From the NCBI RefSeq assembly GCF_041381155.1, contig NC_091137.1, positions 15,247,765-15,311,764 on the forward strand: a stretch of 64,000 nucleotides of DNA. Reading direction: 5' to 3'. Positions within the stretch are counted from its first letter, which is position 1; each line of letters begins with the position of its first letter. Positions 11,720 through 24,862 of the stretch are shown piece after piece. A model generated the notes under the pieces. It was given only the letters and a program-made list of their open reading frames with translations. It did no database searches and was not told where the DNA came from. The position numbers and the translations under genes were made by a program. This DNA is from Argopecten irradians (Eukaryota; Mollusca; Bivalvia; Pectinida; Pectinidae).

Positions 11720-14700
11720 AAAATTTTGTCTTGAACTACAATTTGTCTTACCGTTTTCTTATATGCTTTTCAGTTAAAAATGGCAATCAATGAGGAACCA
11801 ACTGCGATGAACGACCTAAACCTGTACAATTTTACCTGGATACGGAGGCTGGCTGAAGATAGAGGATTATATATATTTAATGGGGATACAACTTTCGTTT
11901 AGATTTCTTACTTTTGCAATTTCTAAAGACAGCTGGAATAAGTAACACATAATTGTTATAATCATCTTACTGATTTTTTTATTTTTTTTTTCACTTCTGT
12001 ACTTCTCTCTCTCCGTTTTAGTGTACACGGAATGGTTTGATGTATAAAACTTGCAAAACGCACCATTGGATAAAATTTAGAATGGACAAAGTACGATTTC
12101 CATTACGGTATTAGAGATAATGCGACTTTTCTTAGAACACACCTGAAGCCCCAAGCTTTGAACCCCGACCTGTGACGTCATGACGGGATCGACTCTACAG
12201 ACTCTAAAGTAATAGCTATGTTCAAAATGTAATTACTTTTTGTGTCCATTATGATATATATTCATTAAAAATGAAATTATTTGAAAGTAGTAGCTCTATT
12301 CAAAATCTACTACAGGATGTATGCATTCTGATATACAATGTGTGTTTATTATTTAAAATACATATAATACAAAATATCAAGCGGTTTTTTCCCTTTACAT
12401 AAAGTGGGGTATCACATAAAGTACATACCTATAAAACTTGAAAAGTTTCATGAAACAGCCTATAGCCTCACCTGTAATTATCTCCTATTGTTCTGTCTTT
12501 CACACGTAGTCTCCATTGGCCAACAAAATACCTTACCTGTATACCTAAATATTCAGAATAATGGCTAAGTGTTGAACCTTATGCATTATGTTGCGATAAG
12601 TTGTAAACACTTAAACAAAATAAAGAATCTGAATCTGAACATCGATTTGTAAGGCACAAATACCTTGTACATGTCCGATACATGTTTAATATATTCTCAA
12701 TCACAGATATAGTTCGGAATACACTTGGAAATAGGGATTTATACCATACATATATTGATGTACCTATCGTAGATGAATTGCCATCTCTGCATAATTATAC
12801 ACAATAAAATGTTACATAATAAGTATATCCGCGGTGTTTAGAACTACATATACATGTACACGATTATTATATTGCTAATCACTTTGTCATTTAATTCTTG
12901 ACTATCTTTGTCATTTGGGCAGTTAATTCTAACTGTAAATTTGCGCGTTCTAATTCTATATAACAAGTTTTTGAGAACCGTCATATCACAAATATTTATA
13001 ATTATCAGGAGTGGTATTTTTCGACCAATTTGGTTTTGATGAAATAAATTCAGCCTTCATATAATACAGTACGAACGACTTATTGATATTTTCGCTCAAG
13101 TTTCATTCATTAATAATGTCTTTACTTTGAAAATAAAACATACACGGATCAGCAAAACAAAAAAAAAATGAGGCTGAAAATGTCAAATGTCTTATACCAA
13201 TAGCAGATATCAAGTATTGAAATCAGAATACTTCCGAATATAGCCAATGTCGTGCTTTAATCTCTATACACTCGTATACTTGCTGTAACTAAAAAACGCG
13301 TGGTCAACCCTGGCTAATTAGGGGGCTAACCAGATTATGTAAGAAGGGTGTTTAGTGACCTGTATCACGCTTTGTTGATTAGCACACGTCACGTGTTCAA
13401 AATATCAGTCCACAGGTAAGTTTATAGATGGACCATCATGTAATTGCCGTATAATGTCATATTCGTAAACAATTATAAGTCCTTGGTTTACAGTAAAAAT
13501 ATACCGTTCGTACATAACATATACAAATGTAACAAGTGTATCAAGCACTCACATGTATTTACTTCAGAAACACCCAATGTATGGCACTTCAGCATCCATG
13601 TACATGTACATGAAGATATATGTTTCTGTGTTACATGTATATGTATTTTTATACCAATAACTGCAAAATTATTTACATATGGCATGTCGAGCAAGAACAA
13701 TGCAAATGTAATGCACAATGTCAGGAATTTAACATTTCTGATAGTTGCTAGATATTTCCGGATATCCAATTCTTTAACCAATAATGATAATCTATATGAC
13801 CAAATAAACTGTACTGTGAAAACTGTTGAGGAGATTGTTTAAAAAGAAGAGAAACACGTTTTACAACTATAAAATGAATTGTGTATTATATAATTCAAAC
13901 TCGCAAGTTTTTTTTTTCTTTTTTTTTTTTTTTTTTAACCCCCCGCCCTAATTTTTTGTCCTATGATCTGCGTGTATTGAACAACGAAATACATTATATA
14001 CATATTTTGTTTCTTTTCGTTATGTTGAATTGGTTCTTGATTATACAGAAACATGTTCAAATGGATGATTAAATATGACCATTTTTTTCCTGAATTCTTC
14101 TCCTTTTAAATTACATAGTGAAAATTGAATATTTCTCGAAGTTTGATAATTAAGTAATTTGTTAAAACAGAGATTAGATTTCTAGTCAAAAAGATACCGA
14201 GCCGTGCATGGTTTTAAAGTTTACGCAAGGCAGAGATTAATGATAATTTCATTATTAAAATCTCTGCACAAGGTGATGCCTTTAGACAGCTTATACATGT
14301 GTATTTAGAGCCTACTGTATAGACCACTACAATCCGCAGGTGTCACAACACTTGACCATTAACCGACTTATTAACAACATAATTATGGGTAATTGGAAGT
14401 CGTGGGAAACATCCTGTAGCTTTCGCTGACCACAGGGGGTCCATCTCCATCCATACAGGTAAGAGTGACACGCGAGCTGATCCTCTGGTTGTACCTGGAA
14501 AAACAAAGTACATGGAAAGTGTCACTCAAACTGATACTACGACCAATCAAAACAATGCCCGCTCATCAGTCGGTGACTCTGTTGTCATGGCCTTGACTAT
14601 TATCCAGTTTTATATGTCAACACGCACGAAGAAAATAATTTTCAAGAATGAGTACCAGGTTTAGTTTTAAGTACTGCTAGTAACGACAGTGACCACTGTG

Positions 14701-16140
14701 CACACACACGGTCTACGTTAAAAAAGCTATGTTTTCAATCAAATGAAGTTGGTGATGGAAACTTAATTCCATAAGCAGATAAGCCGAGTTCTATATATTA
14801 ATCAAGGTTAATCACATTTTTACATTCGGTATATTACACCACGACAGAGACATACATAGTATACCTATCTAAAATCTCTTGCGAAAGGATAGACCATTTG
14901 ATTATTTACTCATGATTACATGATAAGAACTGTGAATACAACTCGTCGCTGTTTTCTGCCAGGTAAGGTAAGGTCACTTAATATCCGAGACATAAGAAAC
15001 ATATATTATTTTTCTTGAGAACATATATTGGTATAAATAGCTATCTAAAATCTCTATATGAAATAAAAACAATTTGATTGTAGTCGATTGATTGATATCA
15101 ATTCCACTGGGATTTACCAACCTACACTCGGTATACAAGGGAGTCCATACAGGGATAGTCACAGGTAGGTCTGATCAATTCCAACCAACCACAGGTAGGT
15201 CTGATCAACCAACCGTGAAATAACACACCCGTGTCAATGGTTGTCCCATGCCTTGTCCTGGGGCGTTGTAGTACAGGTGTGAAGGCTATGTTACATAATT
15301 ACACCGGACACCTGAGAATATGATCGTGAATGATTGAACAATTTAAAGTGCAACATTGGAGCGGTAGGAACTACCACGTGCACGCGGCCAGTTTATTTGG
15401 TTATTGTACGCAAAAAGCAAAGCTAGAATAAAACTAGAATAGTAAGTTTCGTATTCAATTTCGAGACCTCACATGAACCAAGCACTTAAAATCGTATACG
15501 TACTACATATGTATGCAGGGTGCTAGTTGCAGACCACATATTAATAGTTACAACATATATCTCAAGTTCCTTGTTCAACATTTATATTTGCATGTCGTTC
15601 TAAAGAGCCTGAATACATATGTAAGTTATGTTTGAATAGTTATTTATCGTTGAAAATGCCAACCAGAACCACATTACATATGGTATCGAGAATCCTAAAA
15701 TACTTAAAAAGTGTATGCTTAAAATATGATGAAATGTAACTATCAATTGACTATTTTGCATAGATCATAAAAGTGAATCTCAGAAAACATCTGACGAAAA
15801 AAATATTCAAAATACTAAACTTTTTGACTCTGAAAACTGAGACGAAATTCGAGATTTAGACACTGTATAATGCATATAGGCTGCCGTGCGCTTGGAACAG
15901 CCGTAAGGTGCTTAGTAAGCTTTTAATATGAACAACATGCGAAATCAATAGTAAGGAAAAATTTCTACTTCTCATTGTTTTGTTTAATCCAAACTGATTT
16001 CTGCTTAGAATGGATTTGTATCGCTTATTATTAAATGTAACCCTTATTCATGAATAGTCTGTTTCCTTAATTATCAAAGTATCAATTTATATTGCCCGCT
16101 CTGTGCATACTTTTTTGCATAGTATAAATATATACTATCT
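11720..16140. other. Long AT-rich non-coding stretch
   Basis: No gene is supported. Minor features are a T-rich tract near 13,910, ACATGTACATGTACAT-type palindromes near 13,590, and minus-strand exon-like fragments near 14,490 discussed among the rejected items. Confidence 0.4.
12560..12640 (+). mobile_element. Possible 3' tail of a LINE
   Basis: The stretch ends AATAAAGAATCTGAATCTGAA, the short GAATCT repeat seen at the 3' end of many CR1/RTE-like LINE copies. No reverse transcriptase frame is attached, so at most this is a heavily truncated copy. Confidence 0.35.
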
Positions 16141-16335
16141 GTATTAGGGGCCATTATATCATTTTATATTTATCTTGTACGTACAACTTAATAAATATAT
16201 ATATACGTACAAGAAAGTACATGTATCATGAACGTACAACTCAGTATCTATGGCTTGTACATGTACGTACAAGATAACACCTAATATATATATAAATGAA
16301 TAAGTATAAATAAAATGACATAGTGGCCCTAATAC
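16141..16335. mobile_element. 195-bp MITE-like element with TTGTACGTACAA palindromes
   Basis: The left end GTATTAGGGGCCATTATATC is the inverted counterpart of the right end, which read on the other strand is GTATTAGGGCCACTATGTC. The interior contains several CTTGTACGTACAAG-like palindromes. The bases after the right end, GCCGCCGT, also follow the related end at 18,975, so the family's true edge may include them. Confidence 0.6.
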
Positions 16336-18000
16336 GCCGCCGTGGGCTTTAGATGATACGTATATTTTAAAATTTAAAAGCATGTTTTCGTGATTTACTG
16401 AAAAAGTCCTTTCCTATCATTATAATACCATCAACATATTGGTGATGACTTACTACCTATATCTACACCCGTAGACCAATTCAAACAAATTTGCCTAATA
16501 ATCCATCCAATCTGTTTGTAATAAAGCTGTAATAAAATCGTTTGAATGTTTAAATTTTATGTATGTTCAGAAACTTCTACACATGATATGTTCAAAGGCC
16601 TATTGAACTCAGTTTCTGTCAGCTGTCAAACTAATGTCAAAACTTCTATTCTTCTGACCATAAACATATATCGACATTCTCAAAATGGTTTATTTATTCT
16701 AACACTGAAACACGATCGTAAGAGGTTTGGAACAATGTGATACTTGCGTCTATAGGAGAACTGTTGGTAATTATACGACAAAAGATGGGTAAGAGCTTCT
16801 GAGAAACTTTGAAATTACATGTATATCGCTGAAAATATCATCAGTTAAAACTAATGACGCAATATCAATTAACTATGCGATATTGTGTATACGTCATGTA
16901 CATAAATGTATATCTGGATAATAATGTCGGTCACAATGTCTTCCTTTCCCGATGATTTCAATATAACTGCGTTTCGAAATATATATTTCTGGTTCAATCC
17001 TATATACCCCGTGACTTCCGGTAGAGATAGACTATCAAAAGATTTAAAATACAAATGAAACTAGAAATTTTTGTTTTATGATTTAGACCTCGTAAGCCAG
17101 ACAGAAGTAACCAAATGATGTCAACGAGGTCAGTTTATTAATTCTGATCATGGAATCACTGCTTATTCGTGTTTGTGTCATTATAAAGATATAAAAAGCA
17201 AGACCATCAGCGTGTGAATGTCATTATGACACATGTATTCATCTGCTAAATTTTGTGGACAAAATTGTTAAAGGGTTAAAATCTAGATGCAGATAGTTGT
17301 GCATAGATCTATTTAGTTTTTATTAGAAAATATAAAGCGTACCAAGTAGTACACATGATTATTGATCATTGAGTAATTTCACCAACGTACGTTTTGGAAT
17401 CCATGTCAGATTTAAGACTATTTATATATGTTTTCCGAGTATTTTGTTCTGCTATATATTTGAAAATTATAGCTTGTTTTTAAAAAAAATGTCATTATCA
17501 ACAGGGACATGTGTAATCAAAACAACATAATCCTTGATCCCGGTATACGTTGGCAATGCAACTATACAAAGTACATGAAAGTCTCCGCGTTAACTTCACG
17601 TTGTTAAATACACTTACGTAATTGAAACGTACATGGTATGGATGTAAAGAGTAAAGGCTCTTTCATTCTTCCGGAATCGTTATTTTGTATAATAGATAAT
17701 ATGATTTCCCGATATTTCACTCTGTACTTGTATATGTCTGTTCCAAATAAATGTCACAATGACCTTATTCAACTACAAGATACTACAAAAGGAATTTGTA
17801 CTTACCGTGAACATTCAGCGTAATTCTAACATCTTCCTGTAAACAATTCATTTATGTGCACATATAGTCTTGTTGTCGATTCTTTTCCATTTTGTTAAAA
17901 TAGATTATGAATATGAAAAAAGAAAATGATATACATTGTATAAGACTTACCATGCCATGACTTTTCGAAACTGCTTAAATGTCGTACTAGTAACTGTTCC
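16336..18000. other. AT-rich non-coding stretch
   Basis: No exon, RNA gene or repeat that I can support was seen. Confidence 0.4.
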
Positions 18001-18265
18001 CGCTCCGAGACAGATATGATCGGCGGGCGAAATCCGCTCTGAGGGCGAGCGGTCTCACGCTCCATGAGCGGGCGAATCCGCTCTAGGAACGAGCAGCCGA
18101 ACTCGCTCTACGAGCGGGCGAACCCGCTCGTAGAGCGGGGAGGACAGCGGGCGGATCCGCTCTGTGAGCGATGGATCATCCTCCCGTCCCGCCGTCCAGC
18201 GATCGCCGCGATCCCCGCTCCAACTCTCGCCGCGATCCCGCTCAAATTCCAAGCGAAAGCTCGAG
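18000..18265. repeat. Second GC-rich island, made of GAGCGGGCGAATCCGCTC-like palindromes
   Basis: Short imperfect palindromes such as GAGCGGGCGAACCCGCTCG and GCGGGCGAATCCGCTC are strung together, followed by GCGATCGCCGCGATCCCCGC. Composition differs sharply from the AT-rich surroundings. It resembles the island at 8.6 kb in word usage (GCGATCCCGCT) but is not a simple copy. Open frames through it on both strands are low-complexity. Confidence 0.5.
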
Positions 18266-18769
18266 CGATTCAATACTACTATTCTGAAGTAAATAAATGC
18301 TCAAAGTTCCACATACTTTCAATAATAGGTAAACAAGACACAAGTTGAAGTATGTTAACTTTTAATACCTGAAGAGAAATTAACGAATTTGTTTGCTTCC
18401 TCTTTTTATTAGTTAAAACTTATCATTCATCCGGTGATGTATCTTAATCGCATTTTATCAGTAAAGTATCTTATCTATTAAAACAGAGCGAAAGAAACTA
18501 AGTGTCAGTCTGTCAAAATAAGGCAAGTGACTATAACAGTTCCACACTTTTAATCGCGGCAATTTCAAATTAGATGGGTGAAAAAGATATTGTCCTCATT
18601 AATATATACCTTTATATTTCTCAATATGTGTCAATATAAGTTAATAAAGCCCTGTGATAGTGCTTGAAGCAATGCAAAGTAGACCGACTATCTTTAATTA
18701 CGAAAAATATCATGCGGGTGACTCAATATCCTTACAAACCTGTTAATGGTGATATGTGTAATTACAAGT

Positions 18770-18985
18770 CATTCCATACAAGTAGTTAATATCATAAACT
18801 GATAGGTGTACATTGATGTAACTTCACTGTACAAGATAAAAAACTGATTAGTGTAACAAAGATACTTGTACGTACAAGATTACTATTGTACGTACAATGA
18901 TAAGTCACTATCCTGTACAAAGTTAGTTAATATCGTACACTGATAAATTAAATTATATAGTGGCCCTAATACGCCGCCGTATAGT
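18770..18985. mobile_element. Relative of the 16.1 kb MITE
   Basis: The right end, ATAGTGGCCCTAATACGCCG, matches the right end of the 16.1 kb element, and the interior again has CTTGTACGTACAAG and TTGTACGTACAA palindromes. The left end is not clear. Confidence 0.5.
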
Positions 18986-20279
18986 TATCACAATAAAGGC
19001 AATTATTTATTTGATTATCTAATTATTTGAATGTACATTTTAATTAGTTTTAAAATACCAATACTAAATTTACTTTAATGTTAATAATTCTGAATAAAAT
19101 GAAAAAATCTACTACTTTGTTTATTTATTACCAAGACATCTTTTGGTGTCATAGACACTGATAGTGTGTAACATTGTGAAGTATATATATCCATTACTGT
19201 TTTCTTTACAATATCCAACATTACATTATAGTGGGCATTACCGAATGCAATGCTAGCCAAAAATAACTGTATCTCCTTGTCCATACAGGTCGTTCTCCTG
19301 GAAACTGTAGCAAATAGGAAGTGTCAACATCAAATGAAAGTTTCTGAACATTTGCGTTGAATTTCCGTCTTATAATGATTTGTCACCTCTCTATCATATT
19401 CACTGATAGGTGTGGTATTGTGAATGATCACTATCTGTTGATATTCACATACAATCGTTGTGTGATATTCATAAATTTGTGTGATATTTCACATGATTTG
19501 ATTTGTCAACTTTTTAAATTGCAACCTTGTGATCATACACATGATCAGTGTAGTGTTTGTTCCTGTGTGATGTACTCAAGCACAGTGTAGGTCTTATTCT
19601 TAAATGAGATATTAACATTGTGCATTTATTGGAATCCATGCAGATTCTTCCAAAAGTATCTGTATACCTCACTTTGATAGTAGAATGTACGGTGCTGCCT
19701 GGAGTAAGCGATTCTGGTGATGCAGTTTGCTTGTCTACTTTCTGATTTAATACTGGTTCTATTCTTTAGATCAACATAAAACTTGTTAGATTACGATACT
19801 GATCAATCCGTGTATTGGCGCAACTACTGCATTAGTTAAGTCGTTCATCCTGTTTGCTGAAGAATTTGTGTTTGTTCATAGGCCGATTCCTTATTTCATT
19901 TTGAATCATGGAATCCTTTTCTTAGGTCTTCAGGCACCATACTCTGAAAGACCCATGCGTTGTGTAAGTCACTATCTTTGTATTGCGCGTAATAATATCA
20001 GTACACCTTGGTACGTTTTGCAAATGTATTTTGGCAATTAACTTCTTTCCTTGTCACGTTTTTACTTTGTATATCTTGGCTTATTTGTATGAATCCTGAA
20101 TCTGACTTCCATCAAGTTGTCTTTTGAGTTTGTAAATACACTTGTCTTGTTGTGGAGTTTTTGCCATATCATTAGTCTGTTGATGTAGCTGTTGTCTCGG
20201 TGGGTTGTTGACTGTTTGGGTTTCATTTTCTTGTGATAATCATCACTTCAGTATTGTTCTTCAGCACTAAGTTTTTTCC
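18986..20279. other. AT-rich non-coding stretch
   Basis: Nothing gene-like is supported. Its right part may belong to the retrotransposon fossil that follows. Confidence 0.35.
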
Positions 20280-21000
20280 TCTGTATCGTCCTGATAGGTG
20301 CTACCGGAAATAATTTGGCCTTCTTTTACAAATCATAATATGTTTTATCTAACACTGAGTATGTATTGAGAACAGACATCTTTGTTATCACTGCATCTTC
20401 GTTAGTTTAACCGTGTCTTTTGGTCCTTTTACATACGATGTTATAGGGTCCTACCCATTTTCTGTTAGTTTTGGTGCATCCACAAGGATTTGTGTGCAAT
20501 ATAAACCTCACTTTGTCTCCTTCCATAAACTCTGTAGGTTACATATTTGTTATATTGCTTTTTTGTACATATCTTGTGCAATCTGTATGTTTTCTCTCTT
20601 TTGCTACTAAATTTTCTAGCAATAACCTTTTTTCAGATGTTGTGACAGATGAACAAAATTTTTTGGGATGAGGTCTGAATCGATTGGCATCCGCATCTCC
20701 TGTCCAAATAGCACGTAGTCATGATGAATGCAATGTGGAAACTGTGTAGCTGGTGTCATTCGATATGACATCATGATGGCTGGTAAAACATCTGAAGCCA
20801 TGTATCTTGCTTATCGTTGGTTGACCATGAGGTTTATGGTATTTTCCCCATTTCTTTAGTTTGGAGGTCCATCAGGATATGGCTGTTCAGTTTTCGGGGT
20901 AATGAGCGTAGTATCGTGGTGACGCATAACACACCCTTCTGAAACCTCCGTGTTGGTCAACCCACTTGGTGAACTGTTTATTTGTACAAACGATGATTAA
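20280..21000 (-). mobile_element. Ty3/Gypsy-like retrotransposon fossil (integrase part of pol)
   Basis: On the minus strand a stretch of about 60 residues contains LPAIMMSYRMTPATQ and later LFGQEMRMPID, typical of the Ty3/Gypsy integrase core region. Flanking sequence on both sides still resembles neighbouring integrase regions, including a GD-V-like segment of the C-terminal part. The copy is broken, with several breaks. No LTRs, gag or reverse transcriptase were found. It looks old and inactive. Confidence 0.65.
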
Positions 21001-21679
21001 TGAAACGCCATAGCATTCCTCTTCATATAAATTTGTCCGTTATTTGTCCTGAAACAATAGATATTACAACTGTGAAGTGAACATATTACAGTATGGGAAA
21101 GTTGGGGTGCTATGGCCTTAACACTGTATTTAGGTCTAATTGCAAGGAAGGGTCACTCTCCACTCAATGATATCAACTTAACACTCATACACTCTCGGGT
21201 TCCACTCTATATCATTTATCCCATATGCTAAAATTAATTACTAAAATACTAAGTTATACTTTGATTGGCAATACAATTAATTAGTGGGCGGAGTTACACT
21301 AAAAATCCTACATTACAGTGATAATCTAACATACCCTGACAGTAAATGCCTATGGTCAACATCCATACAATAGTTTTACTTATTACAAATAAACCTGGCT
21401 GAGCAAGCTTAGTGTGCTTGTCACCTTTCGAATCCCTTTATCAAATGCCAAGACTTGTCACTGGTCAACTCGAACTAATGAACACAGAGCCCCTGTAATA
21501 ATAGTTATGCAAACTGCACTAATGTGACTGCCGAAGAAATGTTCCATTAGCCAATTTTATTTACTATCCATAGGACAATGGACCCGGCTAATTTTTAAAC
21601 ATGTATAATTCACTATGATTTCCATACCACCTATTCATTATGGTCATATAATATCATACACGATCCATCCCATGTTTAA

Positions 21680-22039
21680 AGATGTTCCACCGCCGACAAA
21701 CATGTTGATATTCATCAGTTGAACAATAATTAGTGTTTGATCATGTATATATTATGTCTAATAACACAAAATATAATATAAAATATTCTATTTCGCCTTT
21801 GGTGCATGCGCAATATAGTATTCCCTTCCATATAGGATATAGTGAACGGATTATTTTCGGGATGCAATTATTATTATTTTTTCATATTTTTAACTTAAAG
21901 TAAAATTAGAAGCTCAAACTTTTCAATGGTGTTAATGGCGTAAAGTAAGTAACTTTTGTAACTGAAGAAAAATACGAAATCGTCTGCTCCTGTTTTTGAT
22001 AGTGAAAAAATACCAGTTATCATCAGCGGTGGAGCATCT
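21680..22039. mobile_element. TTAA-flanked MITE, family 1, copy A
   Basis: Inverted ends AGATGTTCCACCGC and GCGGTGGAGCATCT are flanked on both sides by TTAA (21,676-21,679 and 22,040-22,043). The second copy is at 40,377-40,724. The TTAA target fits piggyBac- or Kolobok-type mobilisation. No transposase is present. Confidence 0.8.
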
Positions 22040-22880
22040 TTAAAAAAGTTCCTTACGGACGAAATCTATAAGAAAAAAAAAAACAATAATGACTGACTAG
22101 TGAGCGCTTTCGCCCCATTCACACGTTTTTTTGTTACCGAAGGGTTGTAAAAAAATGGCCCTGATGTTCATGCCTCAAGCTAATAAGGAGTTTTATTAGC
22201 CTCTATTAGTCCAATTGAATTTTTCTTAACTGATAGATAGAAACACTGTCAAATTGCACATAAAAATATAATCACATTGTACATGTATAATATATTTACT
22301 GTCGAAACAAATTACATCACAAAGGCAGCGATGTATTACTTCCTCTTTAAGTAGATAGCCTAGCTACCTGTGTATTTGTGAGTAATGAAGCGGCATGATT
22401 TATTCTGGGAGTGTAGCGCTTGTTATTATTGGTCGACGCATGTTGATCAACACGCCTATACGGTACTATGTCAGTCTTTTGAATTGCATTTAGTTTACAT
22501 ATCAACATGGACGATTTATGGACATTGAAAAGTATTGATCCTTGCCTTTTAACTTATAAAGGAGTTGTTAATGCGTTCCGTAACCAGTATAGGAACACTA
22601 AAAGTACCTTCAACCACGGGGAGATGAATGAAATGCAAAATACCAGATTGTATACAAACAGCTATAACTGATAGAGTGATCAGTTTTTTAATCGCCAGAA
22701 ACCACAATCCGTCATTAAAAAATACCAGTCCTTTCTGTTCCAATCCGGTCATTTGAGAACAGTAAGAAAGAAAACGTTTTTTTCATCCCCTGTGATTTTA
22801 AGCGACGACGTCCAACGTCAATGATCACTGTGACTAGCCAGCCCCTAAGAAAGTTTTTCAATTCGTCAAAATTATAAACG
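22040..22880. other. AT-rich stretch before the assembly gap
   Basis: It contains one short plus-strand frame from an ATG at 22,507 (54 codons, starting MDDLWTLKSID) that ends at a TGA at 22,669. It has no recognisable domain and an antisense frame overlaps it, so it is not called as a gene. Confidence 0.35.
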
Positions 22881-22890
22881 NNNNNNNNNN
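22881..22890. other. Assembly gap (10 N)
   Basis: Ten N characters mark a join of unknown true length. Upstream exons of the RAPGEF1-like gene could be missing here. Confidence 1.
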
Positions 22891-23017
22891 TTAAGACACA
22901 TAACTATAACCCCTCAATTTTTACTGTTTTAACTTGATAATGTCAGTGCTTAAAATGGTCTCTGTGGATTGTCGTTCATATGTTTCTTGGTAACTACGTT
23001 GTATTATTTTAATATAG

Positions 23018-24862
23018 GCACTGGAAGGAGTTCTGCCAGCTCATCGACAGTTTACCTTCAGCATCGTTCCGTGCCTACAGACAAGCCTTGAGTGAGAACA
23101 TAGACCTCCCTGTATACCATACATGTAAGTTGGTCATTGATAAGCTGATTGATCAATGTCCTTAGAAACAATAGGTAGAACAAAAACTTGTTAGTTTTAT
23201 GGGGTTTAGGTATTCCAGTCCATACTGTTGATGTGCTAGACTGATTCTTGTCTTGTCTGGCCCATAGATCAAATTTCAGAAAACCATTGAATATTTTGAA
23301 GGCAGGGTTTTGAAACGTTTATAAAGATTTTACATAGGCTTATTGATAAGGCTTTCTTATATTTTGTATGAGGTTTTGTTATCAACTTTGTCCTCACCAG
23401 GAACCAGGGGACAATAGTATTGTTGGCAGTATGTGTTGTGGTCACTGTGACCTTAATTATTGATGTTTTTTGATACCTAACCTATAGGAAAAAAAAAAAT
23501 CTTGTCTTCTGTCTTGATGCAGTCTTCGTTACTAATGGGAACCAAAACTTTACATGGATTCATCCCCCTAGGCAAGGAGAAATACAACTACCTACCAGAA
23601 AACTGACTTATTTTGTGACGTTAAAAGTATATATAAACAAAGCAGAACTTTATGGACTGTATAACATGTACAATATTTAATTACAACAAGGACGTATATA
23701 ACAAGGATAAGTCACACTGGGGGTTTTGGGGGAAGTCCAAGGCAGGCGCTTTTGTGTTTGTGTACTGACCGTGACGTTGGGCGACGACTGATTTTCCTTT
23801 GATATCCGCCGCACAGCCTTTGATGTAGCTTGCGGGTGCGAGGGGTTACCGTCTTACTTTCTGAAGCGGGCTGTCATTTCATGAGCTGTCGAAAATTTTT
23901 TAACGAAAATTTTAAGACATATCCTCTTAAGTCTTCCGTCCTTAAAGCCAGTGATAAACGTTGTGAAATTAAATAAACTTTACATTGGTGTTTCGTACTG
24001 ATTCGATAAGACAAATATTATGTTGAGAAAAATGGTTTTTATTCCCAGGTTGCATGGGCGTCTCGCATGGGTGTTAAGTAATGTTAAGAGACAGTAACAA
24101 ATCTTTCTCACTTACAAATCCTTGATTACGATATTTTGTTTTTTTCCACAGTGGACTGATCCTTCAGGACCTGACCTTTATAAATATCGGTAACCAGGAC
24201 TTCCTGCCAGACAAAAACGTTAACTTCGCTAAACGTTGGCAACAGTTCAACATACTGGATAGCATGAGGAGGTTCAAGAAATGGTAAATATCTGTCATCT
24301 GTGTAGTGAGGTCTGGTTTTTTCATCCCAATAAATCTTACTTATTCCACACAACACTTTATAGGTGTATAACCAGGTGATATTAGATTGAAGTAATGCAA
24401 GATTTTTGCAGTAGATGCAAAATGAAGAATATAAAATAAAAAATCACGTTTGAATATTCACGACAATGAATATCTGCTGTAACATTGAATATCAATTAAC
24501 TGGGGGAAAAATCTGTAAAAATGAAAGTTATAGTGAAACCTGGGTCATTTGGAGACAGCAGCACTTATGTCTTCTCGAGTGTGTCACATGATAAGTATAC
24601 TACAGACATCTGATATACTACAACTGTATGTTTATATGACTTCTCTTTTTGCAGTAATTATGAGTGCAAAAGAAATGAAAAAATCATGACTGTGTTCAAT
24701 AACTTTGAGGATTACCTCAGTGAAGAAAGTTTGTGGCAGATATCCGTAAAAAATCAAACCCGAGAGAACAGTGAGGAAAAAAACGGAACCAGTGGAACCT
24801 TAATACAGGTGGACGTTCTAAACAGGAAGTTTAGGGACACTACACAGGATGTGACCTTTTAA
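23018..24862 (+). CDS. RAPGEF1: Rap guanine nucleotide exchange factor 1 (C3G), last three exons
   Basis: Exons 23,018-23,124, 24,152-24,283 and 24,655-24,862 encode the C-terminal half of a RasGEF (CDC25) catalytic domain. Key stretches are FRAYRQALSENIDLP, then LILQDLTFINIGNQDFLPD, then FAKRWQQFNILDSMRRF, then FNNFEDYLSEESLWQIS. I recall C3G/RAPGEF1 having very similar segments (LILQDLTFVHLGN, FSKRWQQFNILDSMR). C3G activates Rap1 downstream of Crk adaptors at the membrane. The stop TAA is at 24,860-24,862. The second junction fits (TG plus T gives Cys), but the first is out of phase by one base. Upstream exons, including the proline-rich and REM regions, are not seen; large introns or the nearby gap may account for this. 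Confidence 0.85.
23691..24126. repeat. Dispersed ~430-bp repeat, copy A (RAPGEF1 intron)
   Basis: It matches 53,841-54,259 over about 420 bases, including GACCGTGACGTTGGGCGACG and TTACCGTCTTACTTTCTGAA. Both copies lie in introns of plus-strand genes in the same orientation. No inverted ends or coding potential were recognised, so the class is unknown. Confidence 0.8.

Noticed and set aside
14343-19290. Minus-strand exon-like fragments with CCTGTATGGA cores near 14,490, 15,150 and 19,280
   Set aside because: The fragments near 14,490 and 19,280 follow TTTCCAG and one frame looks Ig-like (VTLTCMDGDGPP), but frames differ between copies, no exons could be joined in phase and no family was recognised.
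22507-22671. 54-codon plus-strand frame starting MDDLWTLKSID
   Set aside because: Short, no domain, overlapped by a longer antisense frame, and adjacent to a gap.
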